64,000 nucleotides of DNA from CAIYRG01 sp965247505 (GCA_965247505.1 OZ252020.1:2046001-2110000), one strand, 5' to 3'. Counted from the first letter of the stretch, positions 20,288-28,968 are shown. The notes: generated by a model from the sequence alone, not told the origin. Program-made: numbers and translations.

Positions 20288-20317
20288 AAAGGCCCCACCT
20301 CAGCCGCGGGGCCTTTT
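20288..20317 (+). terminator. Intrinsic terminator of the rrn operon
   Basis: AAAGGCCCC and GGGGCCTTTT form a stem with an 11-base loop and a short T-run, 48 bases after 5S. Confidence 0.8.
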
Positions 20318-20444
20318 GACTATGGTCCGCGCTCTCGCGTACCATTTGTGGACGGCTCAAATGCCGCGCCCTAGTCATCCTTGCCTCTCGCGGATACTGT
20401 TCAGAATTCGCTGTCAAAATAATTGTGACTTGGGGGGGGGCTTG

Positions 20445-21653
20445 ATGAGCAGCGTTACGTTTCCCGCCGCTCGGTCACAGCTTTTCGCATTTCCATGGCT
20501 TTTCGGTCCGCGTTCCGACCTTGCAGTCGGCATAGGCGGGATGATGGCCGGCTTCGCGCTTGTCGGAATGCATCTCTTTCTCGGCTGGAACATGCTCGTC
20601 GTGTGGTTTGTCTGGGTCGTCACCATGGACACACAGCATTTCTTCGCCACCTATAGCCGCACCTATCTCGATCGCGAGGCGCGCAAGGAATTTAGGCCCT
20701 TGCTATGGCGCAGCCTTCTCATATTCACCTTGGCGCCGATCGCTTTTTTAATGTCGGGCGCGCTCTATCAAGCGGGCGTCGAGGGCTTTAAGGCGCCGTG
20801 GCATGTGTTGCTGGCTGCCGTTGGGCTTTGGGCTTATCTCCATATTACGCGTCAGCATTATGGCTTCTTGCGTCTCTACAATCGCAAAAACGGCGAGATG
20901 GGATCCCCTGAGGCAAAACTCGATGCCTGGGTGCTCTATGGTTTTCTAGGCTTCGCCTTTGTCGGCGTTCTCACCTATTTCAACCACACCCAGCAAATGC
21001 TCGGATTCACGCCGGCCATTGGCAACGTTCTCTACGCGGTTTCGCTTGCTGCGGTAATTTTCTTCGCCTCGATATTTTTTCTTTATCAGATCGGCAAGAT
21101 GATCCGCGGCGAGCCGATTAATGTGCCGAAGATAATCTTCCTCTCGACCATTATGCTGCTGCATGGTGTTGTCAGTTTTGCCGGGGTACTGCCTGTAGAG
21201 ACAATTCTTGCGCTGACTGCAACGGTGACCATCTATCACGATATTCAATATTTCTTTTTCGTCCGGTTCCAAGGTCAGAGGCGTTACGGCAATAGTGATG
21301 AGTCACGCCGCCCATTCGGATTTGCCGGTGTCTTGTCGAAAAACTTCGCGCTCTTTATGGCCGCCGCGCTGTTTATGATGTCCATTCCCGCCTGGACCTT
21401 CGCATGCATGATTGGGCGGGTGCCGGTTTGTATTATGGGCCCGCAATGGGGCGAGATGACGTTCCTCGGCGAGACGACTTGGATTTTATTCTTTGCGGCC
21501 GTCTCTATGGGTGCTCAGACACACCATTATGTACTCGACATGTTTATCTGGCGACCCGGAAAAGCGCACGCTTGCGCCAGGAACTTAATCTCGAGCCGGC
21601 GGGCGCTTAAAGCTCAGGAGCCCGCGCATTTAGCGGTATTTTCGTTCTTATGA
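20445..21653 (+). CDS. Polytopic membrane protein with conserved histidine motifs
   Basis: A 402-residue protein with ten or more membrane segments. Histidine-rich motifs recur at membrane edges: TMDTQHFFATYSR, ITRQHYGFLRL, YHDIQYFFFVRF and QTHHYVLDMFIWR, a pattern reminiscent of membrane di-metal or carotenoid-cleaving (Brp/Blh-like) proteins, but I do not assign a function. ATG 20445 lies behind a run of G. The last ~15 residues look unnatural: adding one A to the run at 21560-21563 switches to a frame ending KSARLRQELNLEPAGA with stop at 21610, so a C-terminal frameshift is likely. Confidence 0.75.
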   Translation: MSSVTFPAARSQLFAFPWLFGPRSDLAVGIGGMMAGFALVGMHLFLGWNMLVVWFVWVVTMDTQHFFATYSRTYLDREARKEFRPLLWRSLLIFTLAPIAFLMSGALYQAGVEGFKAPWHVLLAAVGLWAYLHITRQHYGFLRLYNRKNGEMGSPEAKLDAWVLYGFLGFAFVGVLTYFNHTQQMLGFTPAIGNVLYAVSLAAVIFFASIFFLYQIGKMIRGEPINVPKIIFLSTIMLLHGVVSFAGVLPVETILALTATVTIYHDIQYFFFVRFQGQRRYGNSDESRRPFGFAGVLSKNFALFMAAALFMMSIPAWTFACMIGRVPVCIMGPQWGEMTFLGETTWILFFAAVSMGAQTHHYVLDMFIWRPGKAHACARNLISSRRALKAQEPAHLAVFSFL

Positions 21654-21703
21654 GCTTCACGCCGGCATTCTGCTAGGGTTCGGTTGTGGGGAGACAGTCG
21701 GCT

Positions 21704-22048
21704 ATGAGCGGTTTGGAAACGGATAGGTTCAAGGAAAAACTTATCGCGCGGCGCGAGGAGTTGGATCAGCTTAGCGCCCTCAGCAGCGAAAGCCGCCAGA
21801 CCGTCCCGCTCGATCGGCAAAGCGTTGGGCGTCTATCGCGCATGGGTGCAATGCAAGGCCAGGCCATGGCCCTTGCCACCGAAGAGCGCCGCGAACAGGA
21901 GCGTGTGCGCGTCGAAGCCGCGTTGCGCCGAATAGAGGCGGGCGATTATGGCTTCTGCGTTAAATGCGAGGAGGAGATTGATATTCGCCGTCTGGAACTT
22001 GATCCCTCGACACCGCTCTGTCTTTCTTGCGCTCAAGGAAATTCTTGA
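21704..22048 (+). CDS. DksA/TraR-family zinc-finger protein
   Basis: A 114-residue protein with a helical N-terminal part and a C-terminal C4 zinc finger: CVKC, then 17 residues, then CLSC, preceded by EAGDYGF-like sequence (IEAGDYGFCVKCEEEIDIRR). This is the DksA/TraR finger. The protein is shorter than DksA and resembles the small DksA-like group, which may bind the secondary channel of RNA polymerase. ATG 21704 has GGGGAG upstream. Confidence 0.85.
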   Translation: MSGLETDRFKEKLIARREELDQLSALSSESRQTVPLDRQSVGRLSRMGAMQGQAMALATEERREQERVRVEAALRRIEAGDYGFCVKCEEEIDIRRLELDPSTPLCLSCAQGNS

Positions 22049-22243
22049 TTTTATGAGAGCGCTCTAGTCGAGGCTTCTGCCCAGCGTCCCTTAAGGGACG
22101 ACAATCCCCACAATGCCGGCCTGTCGGCACGGCGCGATGCGTGGTCTCCGGGGAAGAATAGTCAAACGCGACCGTCGCTCCCTTGCGCCGCCTGGTGCTA
22201 CGCGCAAAGTTAGTAAAAGGGCATCAGAACAGGGGGGGTTGCT

Positions 22244-22855
22244 ATGAATATAGTTCGGGCGATTGGTTTTGGACTTGCGGCGGCTACAATTTCGATGGGG
22301 AGCGCGCTCGGGCAAGTCAATCTGGAATTCGTGATCGGCGGTGCGGCAGCCGACGGGCTCTATGACCGCATTTCCATAAATGCGGACACCGCGCGGCGTA
22401 TAGCCGAAGCCTGCGAAGCGATCGCCCGTGAAAACAATAGCCGTGTGGTGGTCGTTGTTCTCAATCCTTACGGCCTTACGATCCATCAGCACGCGATGGA
22501 CGGCGAGGGTTATGTTTCGATCAACGCGGCCCAGCAAAAAGCTATGACCGCGCTTCGCACCCGGCGTCCGTCAGTTAATCTCGCAAATCGCAATAACAAT
22601 AACCAGTTCACCGAGACACATATGTATGGCTATGAGCTGACCGTGCAGGAGGGCGGGTTACCCATTATTGCGGACGGGCAGATGATCGGCGCCATCGGCG
22701 TTGGCGGCATTCCGCCGGCCCATCGCAACTCGACTTATGATGAGGACAAATGCGGTATCCGCGCCATTGAAGCGGTCATTGGCCCGCAACCGCCGATTCC
22801 CGACAATTTAGAGGCTGAAGCGTGGGAAGATCGGCCGGGTCCCGGGGCACCCTAA
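22244..22855 (+). CDS. HbpS/GlcG-family (DUF336) secreted protein, copy 1
   Basis: A 203-residue protein with a signal peptide ending GSALGQ. The body shows the HbpS/GlcG pattern: ADTARRIAEACEAIARENN, VVVVLNPYGLTIHQHAMDG, then a Lys-rich helix, GGLPIIADGQMIGAIGVGG and a terminal DEDKCGIRAIEAV. HbpS binds heme and GlcG proteins are of uncertain role. It is the first of four such genes within 6 kb, with a fifth at 59.5 kb. The GGGGGG before ATG serves as the ribosome site. Confidence 0.88.
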   Translation: MNIVRAIGFGLAAATISMGSALGQVNLEFVIGGAAADGLYDRISINADTARRIAEACEAIARENNSRVVVVVLNPYGLTIHQHAMDGEGYVSINAAQQKAMTALRTRRPSVNLANRNNNNQFTETHMYGYELTVQEGGLPIIADGQMIGAIGVGGIPPAHRNSTYDEDKCGIRAIEAVIGPQPPIPDNLEAEAWEDRPGPGAP

Positions 22856-23396
22856 TCACGTCATGCTCTGGAGCAAGGCTTGCAAAGACTATTTGCAATC
22901 GCGCTCTTTGACTGGCTGCAATACAGGAACAGTCTTCATACTCCAGTGCCATTGCAGAGAGGTAAGCAAATAGCGCATCGCGCGCGAGTTGCTGCCGGCT
23001 GACGTTTCTTTTCACTGCAGCAATGCCAATGCGCTCGAATTCCTCATTGGTAAGCGTCAGCATGATGCGGCGTTTGGTGCCCGCCACCACTCCCGGCGCG
23101 GCGCGGCGCGCGCGGTGCGGAACCGGCGCGTTTTGCTTGGTTTGTGCACGTGTTTTGGGCTGTTTCAGCGGCTGTGCAAAGTTTTTCCCAGAAACGGGCT
23201 CAATACCCTTTGGTCCAATCTGCCCTGCGACAACTGAAGGAACGGCCTCACCTTTGCGTGCAAGAAGCGCAGCGGTCATGGACGAGGATTTTTCGTAGCG
23301 CACCTGTTTTTTCCCTAATCTGTCACACAGCGCGGTCGGACCTGCGGCGGCCAAACGGGCTCGCATTGCGCCGCTCGATAGATCCAAATTTGCCAT
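22776..23396 (-). CDS. Possible ribbon-helix-helix partner of ParA
   Basis: Up to 206 residues. The conserved-looking core is LLARKGEAVPS near the start and RRIMLTLTNEEFERIGIAAV followed by KRNVSRQQLARDALFAYL, which resembles a ribbon-helix-helix DNA-binding segment. It is third in a minus-strand operon after parA and a small acidic protein. The start is unclear: 23396 overlaps the upstream gene by 74 bases, while ATG 23279 does not. The last ~25 codons run antisense into copy 1 of the HbpS-like genes, so the true end may be lost to a frameshift. Confidence 0.5.
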   Translation of the reverse strand: MANLDLSSGAMRARLAAAGPTALCDRLGKKQVRYEKSSSMTAALLARKGEAVPSVVAGQIGPKGIEPVSGKNFAQPLKQPKTRAQTKQNAPVPHRARRAAPGVVAGTKRRIMLTLTNEEFERIGIAAVKRNVSRQQLARDALFAYLSAMALEYEDCSCIAASQRARLQIVFASLAPEHDVIRVPRDPADLPTLQPLNCRESAVAGQ

Positions 23397-23649
23397 TAGT
23401 TAGTTTCGCCACACGCCGTTCGTCGCCGCTGCGTCTCTCCACGCCTTCAAATAATTCCTGTTCGGAAGGTTCGTCGGAATTCAAATTTGGCTCATCGGAA
23501 TTCAAACCGGTCTCATCCGAATCCGACGCGGACTCGATAGCAACCAAGGCGGACGCGATCGGGACGTCTTCGTTGCCGGCGAGAATTTCTTCGTCAACAA
23601 CAAGCGTCGGTCGATCTGGTACAAGAACCGGCGGGCGCGTATTGGCCAC
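23323..23649 (-). CDS. Small acidic protein of unknown function in the ParA operon
   Basis: A 108-residue protein rich in Ser, Asp and Glu, with a short internal repeat (LNSDEPNLNSDEPSEQE) and an arginine-rich tail (VERRSGDERR, then FGRRRSDR). It starts 15 bases after the ParA stop. No family recognised; it may be disordered. Confidence 0.55.
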   Translation of the reverse strand: MANTRPPVLVPDRPTLVVDEEILAGNEDVPIASALVAIESASDSDETGLNSDEPNLNSDEPSEQELFEGVERRSGDERRVAKLTNGKFGSIERRNASPFGRRRSDRAV

Positions 23650-23664
23650 AATTTCGGGGCTAAT

Positions 23665-24288
23665 TTAGAGCTTTTTTAAACGCTCCGAAATGTAACTCCA
23701 GAGCGTTTTGATCTCTTTAGCCAACTTTGAGCTCAAGACCACTTCGCCGACGGTTCGTCCATCCACCATGCTTGCCGCATAGTCAACGCGATGATGAAGC
23801 GTTATGGGAGCAACCGTCCCGTGCTGCGAAAGCGCCACCGCCGCATCGCCGGTGCTCCGCGCCCGAGCGGTAGCATCGTTGATGACGAAAAGGAGCGGCT
23901 TTCCGACTCTTTCGGCAATATCGACAGTTGCACCTACCGCCCGCAAATCATGTGGACCCGGACGCGTGGGTATGATGACGAGGTCAGCGCAAGAAACGAC
24001 TTTCGAAATTGCCCCTGTGATCGCCGGCGGCGTGTCCACGATGGCAAGTTGGATCCCTGCACTGCGCAATTCGATAAGTGCATCATCGAGCTCCATGGAC
24101 CCGACCTTCACGAAAACGGGGGTTTTCGATTTACGTGCATTCCACCACTCGGCCAGGGACCCTTGGGGGTCGGTGTCGATGAGCGCAACGGGGCCTGCCC
24201 CCGCCCGTTCGGCCTCTACGGCAAGATGCCCGGAAAGCGTCGTCTTTCCCGAGCCGCCCTTCTGAGATGCAAGTACTAGTGTATGCAA
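23665..24288 (-). CDS. ParA-family ATPase
   Basis: A 207-residue P-loop protein with the deviant Walker A KGGSGKTT (residues 10-17), a second motif ALIDTDPQGSLAEWW and IVDTPPA. This is the small ParA/MinD-type group used in segregation or positioning. I placed the start at TTG 24288 because AGGAGG lies six bases upstream; the ATG at 24339 would precede that site. No ParB gene is next to it; the two downstream genes are an acidic protein and a possible ribbon-helix-helix protein. Confidence 0.88.
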   Translation of the reverse strand: MHTLVLASQKGGSGKTTLSGHLAVEAERAGAGPVALIDTDPQGSLAEWWNARKSKTPVFVKVGSMELDDALIELRSAGIQLAIVDTPPAITGAISKVVSCADLVIIPTRPGPHDLRAVGATVDIAERVGKPLLFVINDATARARSTGDAAVALSQHGTVAPITLHHRVDYAASMVDGRTVGEVVLSSKLAKEIKTLWSYISERLKKL

Positions 24289-24574
24289 GTTTCGCCTCCT
24301 GCCACCTTCGCAGCCCCCCACATTCGGTTCGTTCAACAAGAATTATTTGTAGGCGAAGACAGGTGTGGTTCCTGTTAAGTCGCTAGGCGGCCTCTTAGGC
24401 GAATTTGTAGAAGATTTGAGACATCTTTGGTCTATACGAGCGAAGCTGGCGCGCCCGAGCGCAAAATTCGGCCGAAAATTTGGAAAAATCTTTGCGTTCA
24501 AAGGGGCTCCCCAGGCATTGTGTCGCCGATGCCGAGCGCATCGAATGCACAGCACTCAATGGGAGGCAAGAAAA

Positions 24575-25156
24575 ATGAGACTTAGTAAAAGGGTCATCGG
24601 TGGGGTGGCGGCAGGCGCGATCACGGCGCTGGTATCGGTCGGCGCCTTGGCGCAAGTCGATTCGCGTTTCGTCATCACTGGGCCGGACGCCGCCAGGAAT
24701 GGCGAGCTGAACATGATTAACGCCGCAACGGCGAGAGGAATTGCCGCGGCCTGTGAACGCATGGCGGTCGAACGCGATTTGGATATGGCAATCGTCATTC
24801 TCGACAATTTCGGCAATGTCGTGCACCAGCACCGCATGGACGGTGCGGCGCGCTACACCGCGATCCACACGGCAGAATTGAAAGCGGAAACAGCGCGTCT
24901 GGGTCGTAGGCCCAGCAAGGTGAGCATGAACAATGTTATCCGGCGACCTGACCGCGCGGTGCGCGAGTGGAATCTCGGGAACTTCCCAAATTCGGGTGGC
25001 CTTCCGATTTGGGTTGGCGAACAGATCATTGGTTTTGTCGGCATAGGCGGCATGGCGCCGCGTCCTGGCGAATGGACCGATGAAATCTGCGCGCATCGTG
25101 CGATAGAGGAAGTCATCGGACCGCAGCCGGCGCTGATCGAAGATCTCAACGGTTAG
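24575..25156 (+). CDS. HbpS/GlcG-family secreted protein, copy 2
   Basis: A 193-residue protein with a signal peptide ending VGALAQ, then VDSRFVITGPDAARNGELNM, MAIVILDNFGNVVHQHRMDG, NFPNSGGLPIWVGEQIIGFV and GEWTDEICAHRAIEEVIGPQPA. Very close in plan to copy 3, with which it shares VGEQIIGF and EEV(I/V)GPQPA. GGGAGG precedes ATG 24575. The long upstream frame to 24365 is not coding-like. Confidence 0.9.
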   Translation: MRLSKRVIGGVAAGAITALVSVGALAQVDSRFVITGPDAARNGELNMINAATARGIAAACERMAVERDLDMAIVILDNFGNVVHQHRMDGAARYTAIHTAELKAETARLGRRPSKVSMNNVIRRPDRAVREWNLGNFPNSGGLPIWVGEQIIGFVGIGGMAPRPGEWTDEICAHRAIEEVIGPQPALIEDLNG

Positions 25157-25236
25157 TATTTGATCAACCATAACACTGCTTGCGCGAGGTCGCATTCATG
25201 CGGGCTTGCACAACGCCCATCCCGTTGGAGGTTCCA

Positions 25237-25812
25237 ATGAACATAATACGAAAAACAATTGCTGTAGGTGCGGTTACCCTTGTTGCGGCCGGATTCGGTA
25301 TTACAGGTGCGTTGGCTCAGGTCGACGAACGCCTCGTTGTTTCCGGAGAGGCAGCAGCGCTGAATGGCGAGATGAATATGATCAATCTCGCAACGGCCGA
25401 AGCGATCGCTCATGCATGCCACCGCATCGCGGGCGCGCGCGGAGAAACAATGGCGATCGTGATTTTGGATAATCTTGGAAATTTGGCCTATGCAAGTAGG
25501 GCGGATGGCGAAACCATCCGTTCTATGATGTTCGCGCAGAGAAAAGCGCGGACCGCCTATATGACGCGTGCATCGACCCATCTAAGGCAAAACGCCTTGG
25601 AGCGGGATCCGAACAGGGCGCAATTCGAATACAATATGAATTTTCTTCCCAATGCAGGTGGATTGCCGATTTGGGTTGGCGAACAAATCATCGGCTTTAT
25701 CGGGATCGGTGGTTCCGCGCCGCGTCCACCCGAATGGAGTGATGAGATTTGCGCGCATGGAGCGCTCGAAGAAGTCGTCGGGCCGCAGCCGGCAATCGTG
25801 CAAGATCCGTAA
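25237..25812 (+). CDS. HbpS/GlcG-family secreted protein, copy 3
   Basis: A 191-residue protein: signal peptide ending TGALAQ, VDERLVVSGEAAALNGEMNM, MAIVILDNLGNLAYASRADG, NAGGLPIWVGEQIIGFIGIG and WSDEICAHGALEEVVGPQPA. It lies 80 bases after copy 2 in the same orientation, so it is probably a tandem duplicate. TTGGAGG precedes ATG 25237. A strong terminator follows at 25838. Confidence 0.9.
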   Translation: MNIIRKTIAVGAVTLVAAGFGITGALAQVDERLVVSGEAAALNGEMNMINLATAEAIAHACHRIAGARGETMAIVILDNLGNLAYASRADGETIRSMMFAQRKARTAYMTRASTHLRQNALERDPNRAQFEYNMNFLPNAGGLPIWVGEQIIGFIGIGGSAPRPPEWSDEICAHGALEEVVGPQPAIVQDP

Positions 25813-25837
25813 ACACGAAAAGGGCACTCCTACGAAA

Positions 25838-25872
25838 AAGGGCCCCGTAGATAATTCGGGGCCCTTTTTTTT
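25838..25872 (+). terminator. Strong intrinsic terminator after HbpS-like copy 3
   Basis: AAGGGCCCCG and CGGGGCCCTTTTTTTT form a G/C-rich stem with a T-run of eight. Confidence 0.9.
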
Positions 25873-25891
25873 GGAGAAAAATATCGACGCG

Positions 25892-26581
25892 CTAGAGCTG
25901 TTGCGGTAGGCTCTCGAAATCCTGACCGCCGAAATCCTGACCGCCGAAATCTTGACCGCCGAAATCTTGACCGCCTCTGCGGCCACGCCATCTGTCGCCA
26001 CGCTGGCCGCCCCGCAGATCGCCACGCCGGCCACGTTCGCCTCTCATTGCAAATCTGTCTTCTTGCAAATGCCTAAAAACACGATCCGCGATTTCTTTCT
26101 GTTCGTTATCAAGCGCGCTATAAAGCGGAACCAAATTGTTTGCCGTCGCGTCAAGCCGATCGACACGCGCCGCAAGCCTTGCTTGTTGGCGCTCTAGCCG
26201 CTCTACCAAGGAGGGCCGTCCGGCGTCCGGGTCGCGCGGTTCAGGACGCGCCTCAACTCTTTCAAGCATATTGTTGCGATGGCTCTCAGCGAATGCATCC
26301 CATAGCGGCGCTTGTGCATCGGTGATGCCGAGGCGGTTTCGCATAAAGGCAAGGTGGCCTTCGAGCCGCGCCTCACGCCAGGCTTCACGGGCCACACGCC
26401 GTTCTGCGCGCATTGCAAGATGCTCTTCTCGTAAAGCCTCGGGGTCTTCGGCCATGCGCGTTGCCGGTGCATCCGATGCTGCTGGTGCTGGCTGCGCCAT
26501 TGCGAAGGCGCTGGCACCGAGAGCCGCGATGAGGCCCGGCCCCACTAAGCTTCTGCGATGAGAATAGATGAGTTTTTTCAT
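25892..26581 (-). CDS. Periplasmic Spy/CpxP-like protein with GGQDF repeat tail
   Basis: A 229-residue protein with a signal peptide (residues 1-30, ending AMAQ) and a long charged helical body. FMRNRLGITDAQAPLWDAFA is the LTxxQ-type motif of the Spy/CpxP/LTXXQ group, periplasmic chaperones or sensors; helix-forming RRVAREAWREARLEG and RLERQQARLAARVDRL precede and follow. The C-terminus is Arg/Gly-rich and ends in four GGQDF units. It is convergent with the HbpS-like cluster, sharing the terminator region. Confidence 0.75.
   Translation of the reverse strand: MKKLIYSHRRSLVGPGLIAALGASAFAMAQPAPAASDAPATRMAEDPEALREEHLAMRAERRVAREAWREARLEGHLAFMRNRLGITDAQAPLWDAFAESHRNNMLERVEARPEPRDPDAGRPSLVERLERQQARLAARVDRLDATANNLVPLYSALDNEQKEIADRVFRHLQEDRFAMRGERGRRGDLRGGQRGDRWRGRRGGQDFGGQDFGGQDFGGQDFESLPQQL
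25916..25975. repeat. 15-bp tandem repeat, four copies, inside the Spy-like gene
   Basis: GAAATC(C/T)TGACCGCC repeats at 25916, 25931, 25946 and 25961, encoding GGQDF units on the minus strand. Copies differ at only one position, so the array is young or under strong conversion and could vary in copy number. Confidence 0.9.
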
Positions 26582-26945
26582 TCTGAGGTCCCTTATAGTC
26601 GCCGGCGCTTAAACGTGGCCGCTGCCCCCACAGCTTGCAGCGCCGAGCCTGTTGGACCCCTCCAAACAAGACCATTGTTAGCGAAGTTTGGCCCTATGTC
26701 GAGTGGCTTTGCGTAACGAAATATCCCGTATTTTCTTGGTGTTACACTTTGCGACAGATGAAAATTTTGCAATGTACGGCGAAGGGGCTGAATGCAGCTA
26801 TGGGTATGGCGAACGCACTCTCCCATTGATGCTTGGGAACTGATAAATGCCATCGCGGCTGCGCATCCAAGCGCTCAATGATAGGCTAATTTCTAGGCGA
26901 AACGGACGAGGGCAAACGCGCTTAAATACAATCACGGGGAAGAAT
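26582..26945. other. Intergenic gap between divergent genes
   Basis: About 360 bases between the Spy-like gene and glyoxalase I. No gene or RNA recognised; promoters of both genes should lie here. Confidence 0.45.
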
Positions 26946-27389
26946 ATGGAATATCTGCATACGATGGTCCGGGTGAAGAATCTCGACGAAAGCCTAGCCT
27001 TCTATTGCGACAAGCTTGGGCTGAAAGAGATACGTCGCTACGAGAACGAACAGGGGCGTTTTACGCTGGTCTTTCTTGCCGCGGAGGGCGACGAGGAGCG
27101 CGCGAGTTCCAACGCTGAAGCGCCGATGATGGAGCTCACATATAATTGGGATCCGGAAGACTATGATGGCGGCCGAAACTTTGGTCATGTCGCTTTTGCG
27201 GTCGACGATATCTACGCGCTTTGCCAACGTCTCCAAGACAAGGGCGTGACGATCAGTCGGCCGCCACGTGACGGCTGGATGGCGTTTGTGCGTTCGCCGG
27301 ACGGTATTTCCGTAGAACTTCTACAAAAGGGCAAGCGTCTCGCGCCCCAAGAGCCATGGGCCTCGATGCCCAATACAGGTAGCTGGTAG
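26946..27389 (+). CDS. gloA: Lactoylglutathione lyase (glyoxalase I)
   Basis: A 147-residue VOC protein matching bacterial GloA in length and motifs: YLHTMVRVKNLDESLAFYCD (metal His at residue 5), MMELTYNW with the Glu ligand, FGHVAFAVDDIYALC with the second His, and a terminal SPDGISVELLQ. It would convert the methylglyoxal-glutathione hemithioacetal to lactoylglutathione using nickel or zinc. ATG 26946 follows GGGGAAGA; the upstream frame to 26847 is not needed. A hairpin CGTCGCCA/TGGCGACG lies at 27436-27454. Confidence 0.93.
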   Translation: MEYLHTMVRVKNLDESLAFYCDKLGLKEIRRYENEQGRFTLVFLAAEGDEERASSNAEAPMMELTYNWDPEDYDGGRNFGHVAFAVDDIYALCQRLQDKGVTISRPPRDGWMAFVRSPDGISVELLQKGKRLAPQEPWASMPNTGSW

Positions 27390-27501
27390 CGCAAACAGAA
27401 CCTATCATTTGTTGGGGCAGGCGTGTCCATTTTGACGTCGCCAAGCTGGCGACGCGACAGCTTTTAAGCAGGGTAATCTATTGCAACTAAAGGAGAGCTA
27501 A

Positions 27502-28149
27502 ATGAGGAAGAAGATCATAGGAGTGGCGGTTGCGTCGGCGCTCGGCATTGCTGCCGGCGCGGCAGCGCAAAATGTTCCCGAGCAGTTTGTCGTTTCGGGA
27601 GAAGCGGCGCGCGATATTATGGAATTCAATCAGATCAACATGGCAACGGCCCGTTCCATCGTCGATACCTGTATCGACTACGCGCGCCAGCACGACGAAA
27701 GCATCAGCATCTACATAATCGATCAATTTGGAAATCATGTCGCCATGCAGCGCATGGACGGTCAGGGTTGGAACAATATCCGTACCGCCGAGATGAAGGC
27801 GCGCACTGCGCTTCAAACGCGCGCCATGACTCATGCGCGTATGAACCGGGCGCGGAACGATCCTTTTTATCAAATCTACCAGATCACCGCGCATGGCCTG
27901 TTTCCGAATTCGGGCGGCTTGCCAATCGTCGTCAGTGATCAGCTCATCGGAGCTGTTGGTGTCGGCGGCGCAGCACCTTCGCCGGGGTTCTCCGACGAAA
28001 TGTGCGGCCACCACGCGTTGACGGAGGTCCTGGGGCCGCAGCCGCCACTTCTGGCGGTCGCGCCGCCGCGTGATCCGTTCACTGGCGAGCCGCAATGGTG
28101 CCGTGGTGGCGCCGGACCGGATCCGGCAGTTGGAGGGACTTGCAACTAG
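27502..28149 (+). CDS. HbpS/GlcG-family secreted protein, copy 4
   Basis: A 215-residue protein with signal peptide ending GAAAQ, then VPEQFVVSGEAARDIMEFNQ, IYIIDQFGNHVAMQRMDG, FPNSGGLPIVVSDQLIGAVG and FSDEMCGHHALTEVLGPQPP. It has an extra C-terminal tail (about 30 residues rich in Pro and Gly, with CRGG and a final CN). AAAGGAGAG precedes ATG. Closely related to copies 2 and 3 but with a divergent loop. Confidence 0.9.
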   Translation: MRKKIIGVAVASALGIAAGAAAQNVPEQFVVSGEAARDIMEFNQINMATARSIVDTCIDYARQHDESISIYIIDQFGNHVAMQRMDGQGWNNIRTAEMKARTALQTRAMTHARMNRARNDPFYQIYQITAHGLFPNSGGLPIVVSDQLIGAVGVGGAAPSPGFSDEMCGHHALTEVLGPQPPLLAVAPPRDPFTGEPQWCRGGAGPDPAVGGTCN

Positions 28150-28157
28150 TCTAATCT

Positions 28158-28218
28158 GAGCGAGAAATTCGCTCTTTTGGCAGGGCCTCGCGCTGTTTGA
28201 GCGCGGGGCCTCCTTTTT
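28158..28218 (+). terminator. Two successive intrinsic terminators
   Basis: GAGCGA/TTCGCTCTTTT at about 28158-28178 is followed by GGGCCTCGCGC/GCGCGGGGCCTCCTTTTTT at 28183-28218. Both follow HbpS-like copy 4. Confidence 0.8.
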
Positions 28219-28273
28219 TGGCAGGCTTATGCGGGGTTGTTTCACTTGAGCCGACTCAAATAGATTTGCAGAG

Positions 28274-28816
28274 ATGAAAACCATTGCGCTCGATTTCGAA
28301 ACCGCCTGCCCGCAGCCGGGAAATGCCTGTCAGATAGGTCTTGCCTGGATCGAGGGGCTGGAAGTTACGCGCGTGGAAGAGCGCTATATCCGCCCGCGCG
28401 ACATGAATTTTACTTTTACCTGGTGCCACGGCATTTCCGAGGAGTATGTCTGGGACCAACCGGAATTTCCCGATGTGCTGAACGAGTTCCGTGCGGATCT
28501 CAGCGGCGCTCTTGTACTTGCGCATAATGCGAGCTTCGATGAAGGCGTCATGCGCGGTTGCGCGCGAACCTACTGCGTGAAGCCGCCTAAAATGGAATTT
28601 CTCTGTACACTGATGATTGCACGGGCCGTTTGGCCGGAACTCAAATCAAAGGCTCTGGACTCCGTCGCGCGCCATCTCGGCATTCGCTTTAAGCATCACA
28701 ATGCGGCGGAAGATGCGAGCGCTTGCGCGCAAGTGGCCATCGCCGCGGCGATGAAGCTTGGCGCCTCTGAAATCGCCGATATACCGGCGCGTCTGAAGGC
28801 CCGACAAGCAGCCTAA
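28274..28816 (+). CDS. DEDD-superfamily 3'-5' exonuclease
   Basis: A 180-residue single exonuclease domain: ALDFETACP (Exo I, Asp7 and Glu9), VLAHNASFDEGVMRG (Exo II, Asp) and HHNAAEDASACAQVAIAA (Exo III, His/Asp). This is the DEDDh arrangement of DNA polymerase III epsilon-like exonucleases, without a polymerase-binding tail. It probably trims DNA or RNA ends; exact role unknown. Confidence 0.88.
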   Translation: MKTIALDFETACPQPGNACQIGLAWIEGLEVTRVEERYIRPRDMNFTFTWCHGISEEYVWDQPEFPDVLNEFRADLSGALVLAHNASFDEGVMRGCARTYCVKPPKMEFLCTLMIARAVWPELKSKALDSVARHLGIRFKHHNAAEDASACAQVAIAAAMKLGASEIADIPARLKARQAA

Positions 28817-28891
28817 ACATTAGTAAATATCAGCGTTTGACCGGGGCTGGACAGCCCAAGGGGTATCACCTATACCCCCATCCCTCTTTGA

Positions 28892-28968
<77 letters not shown>

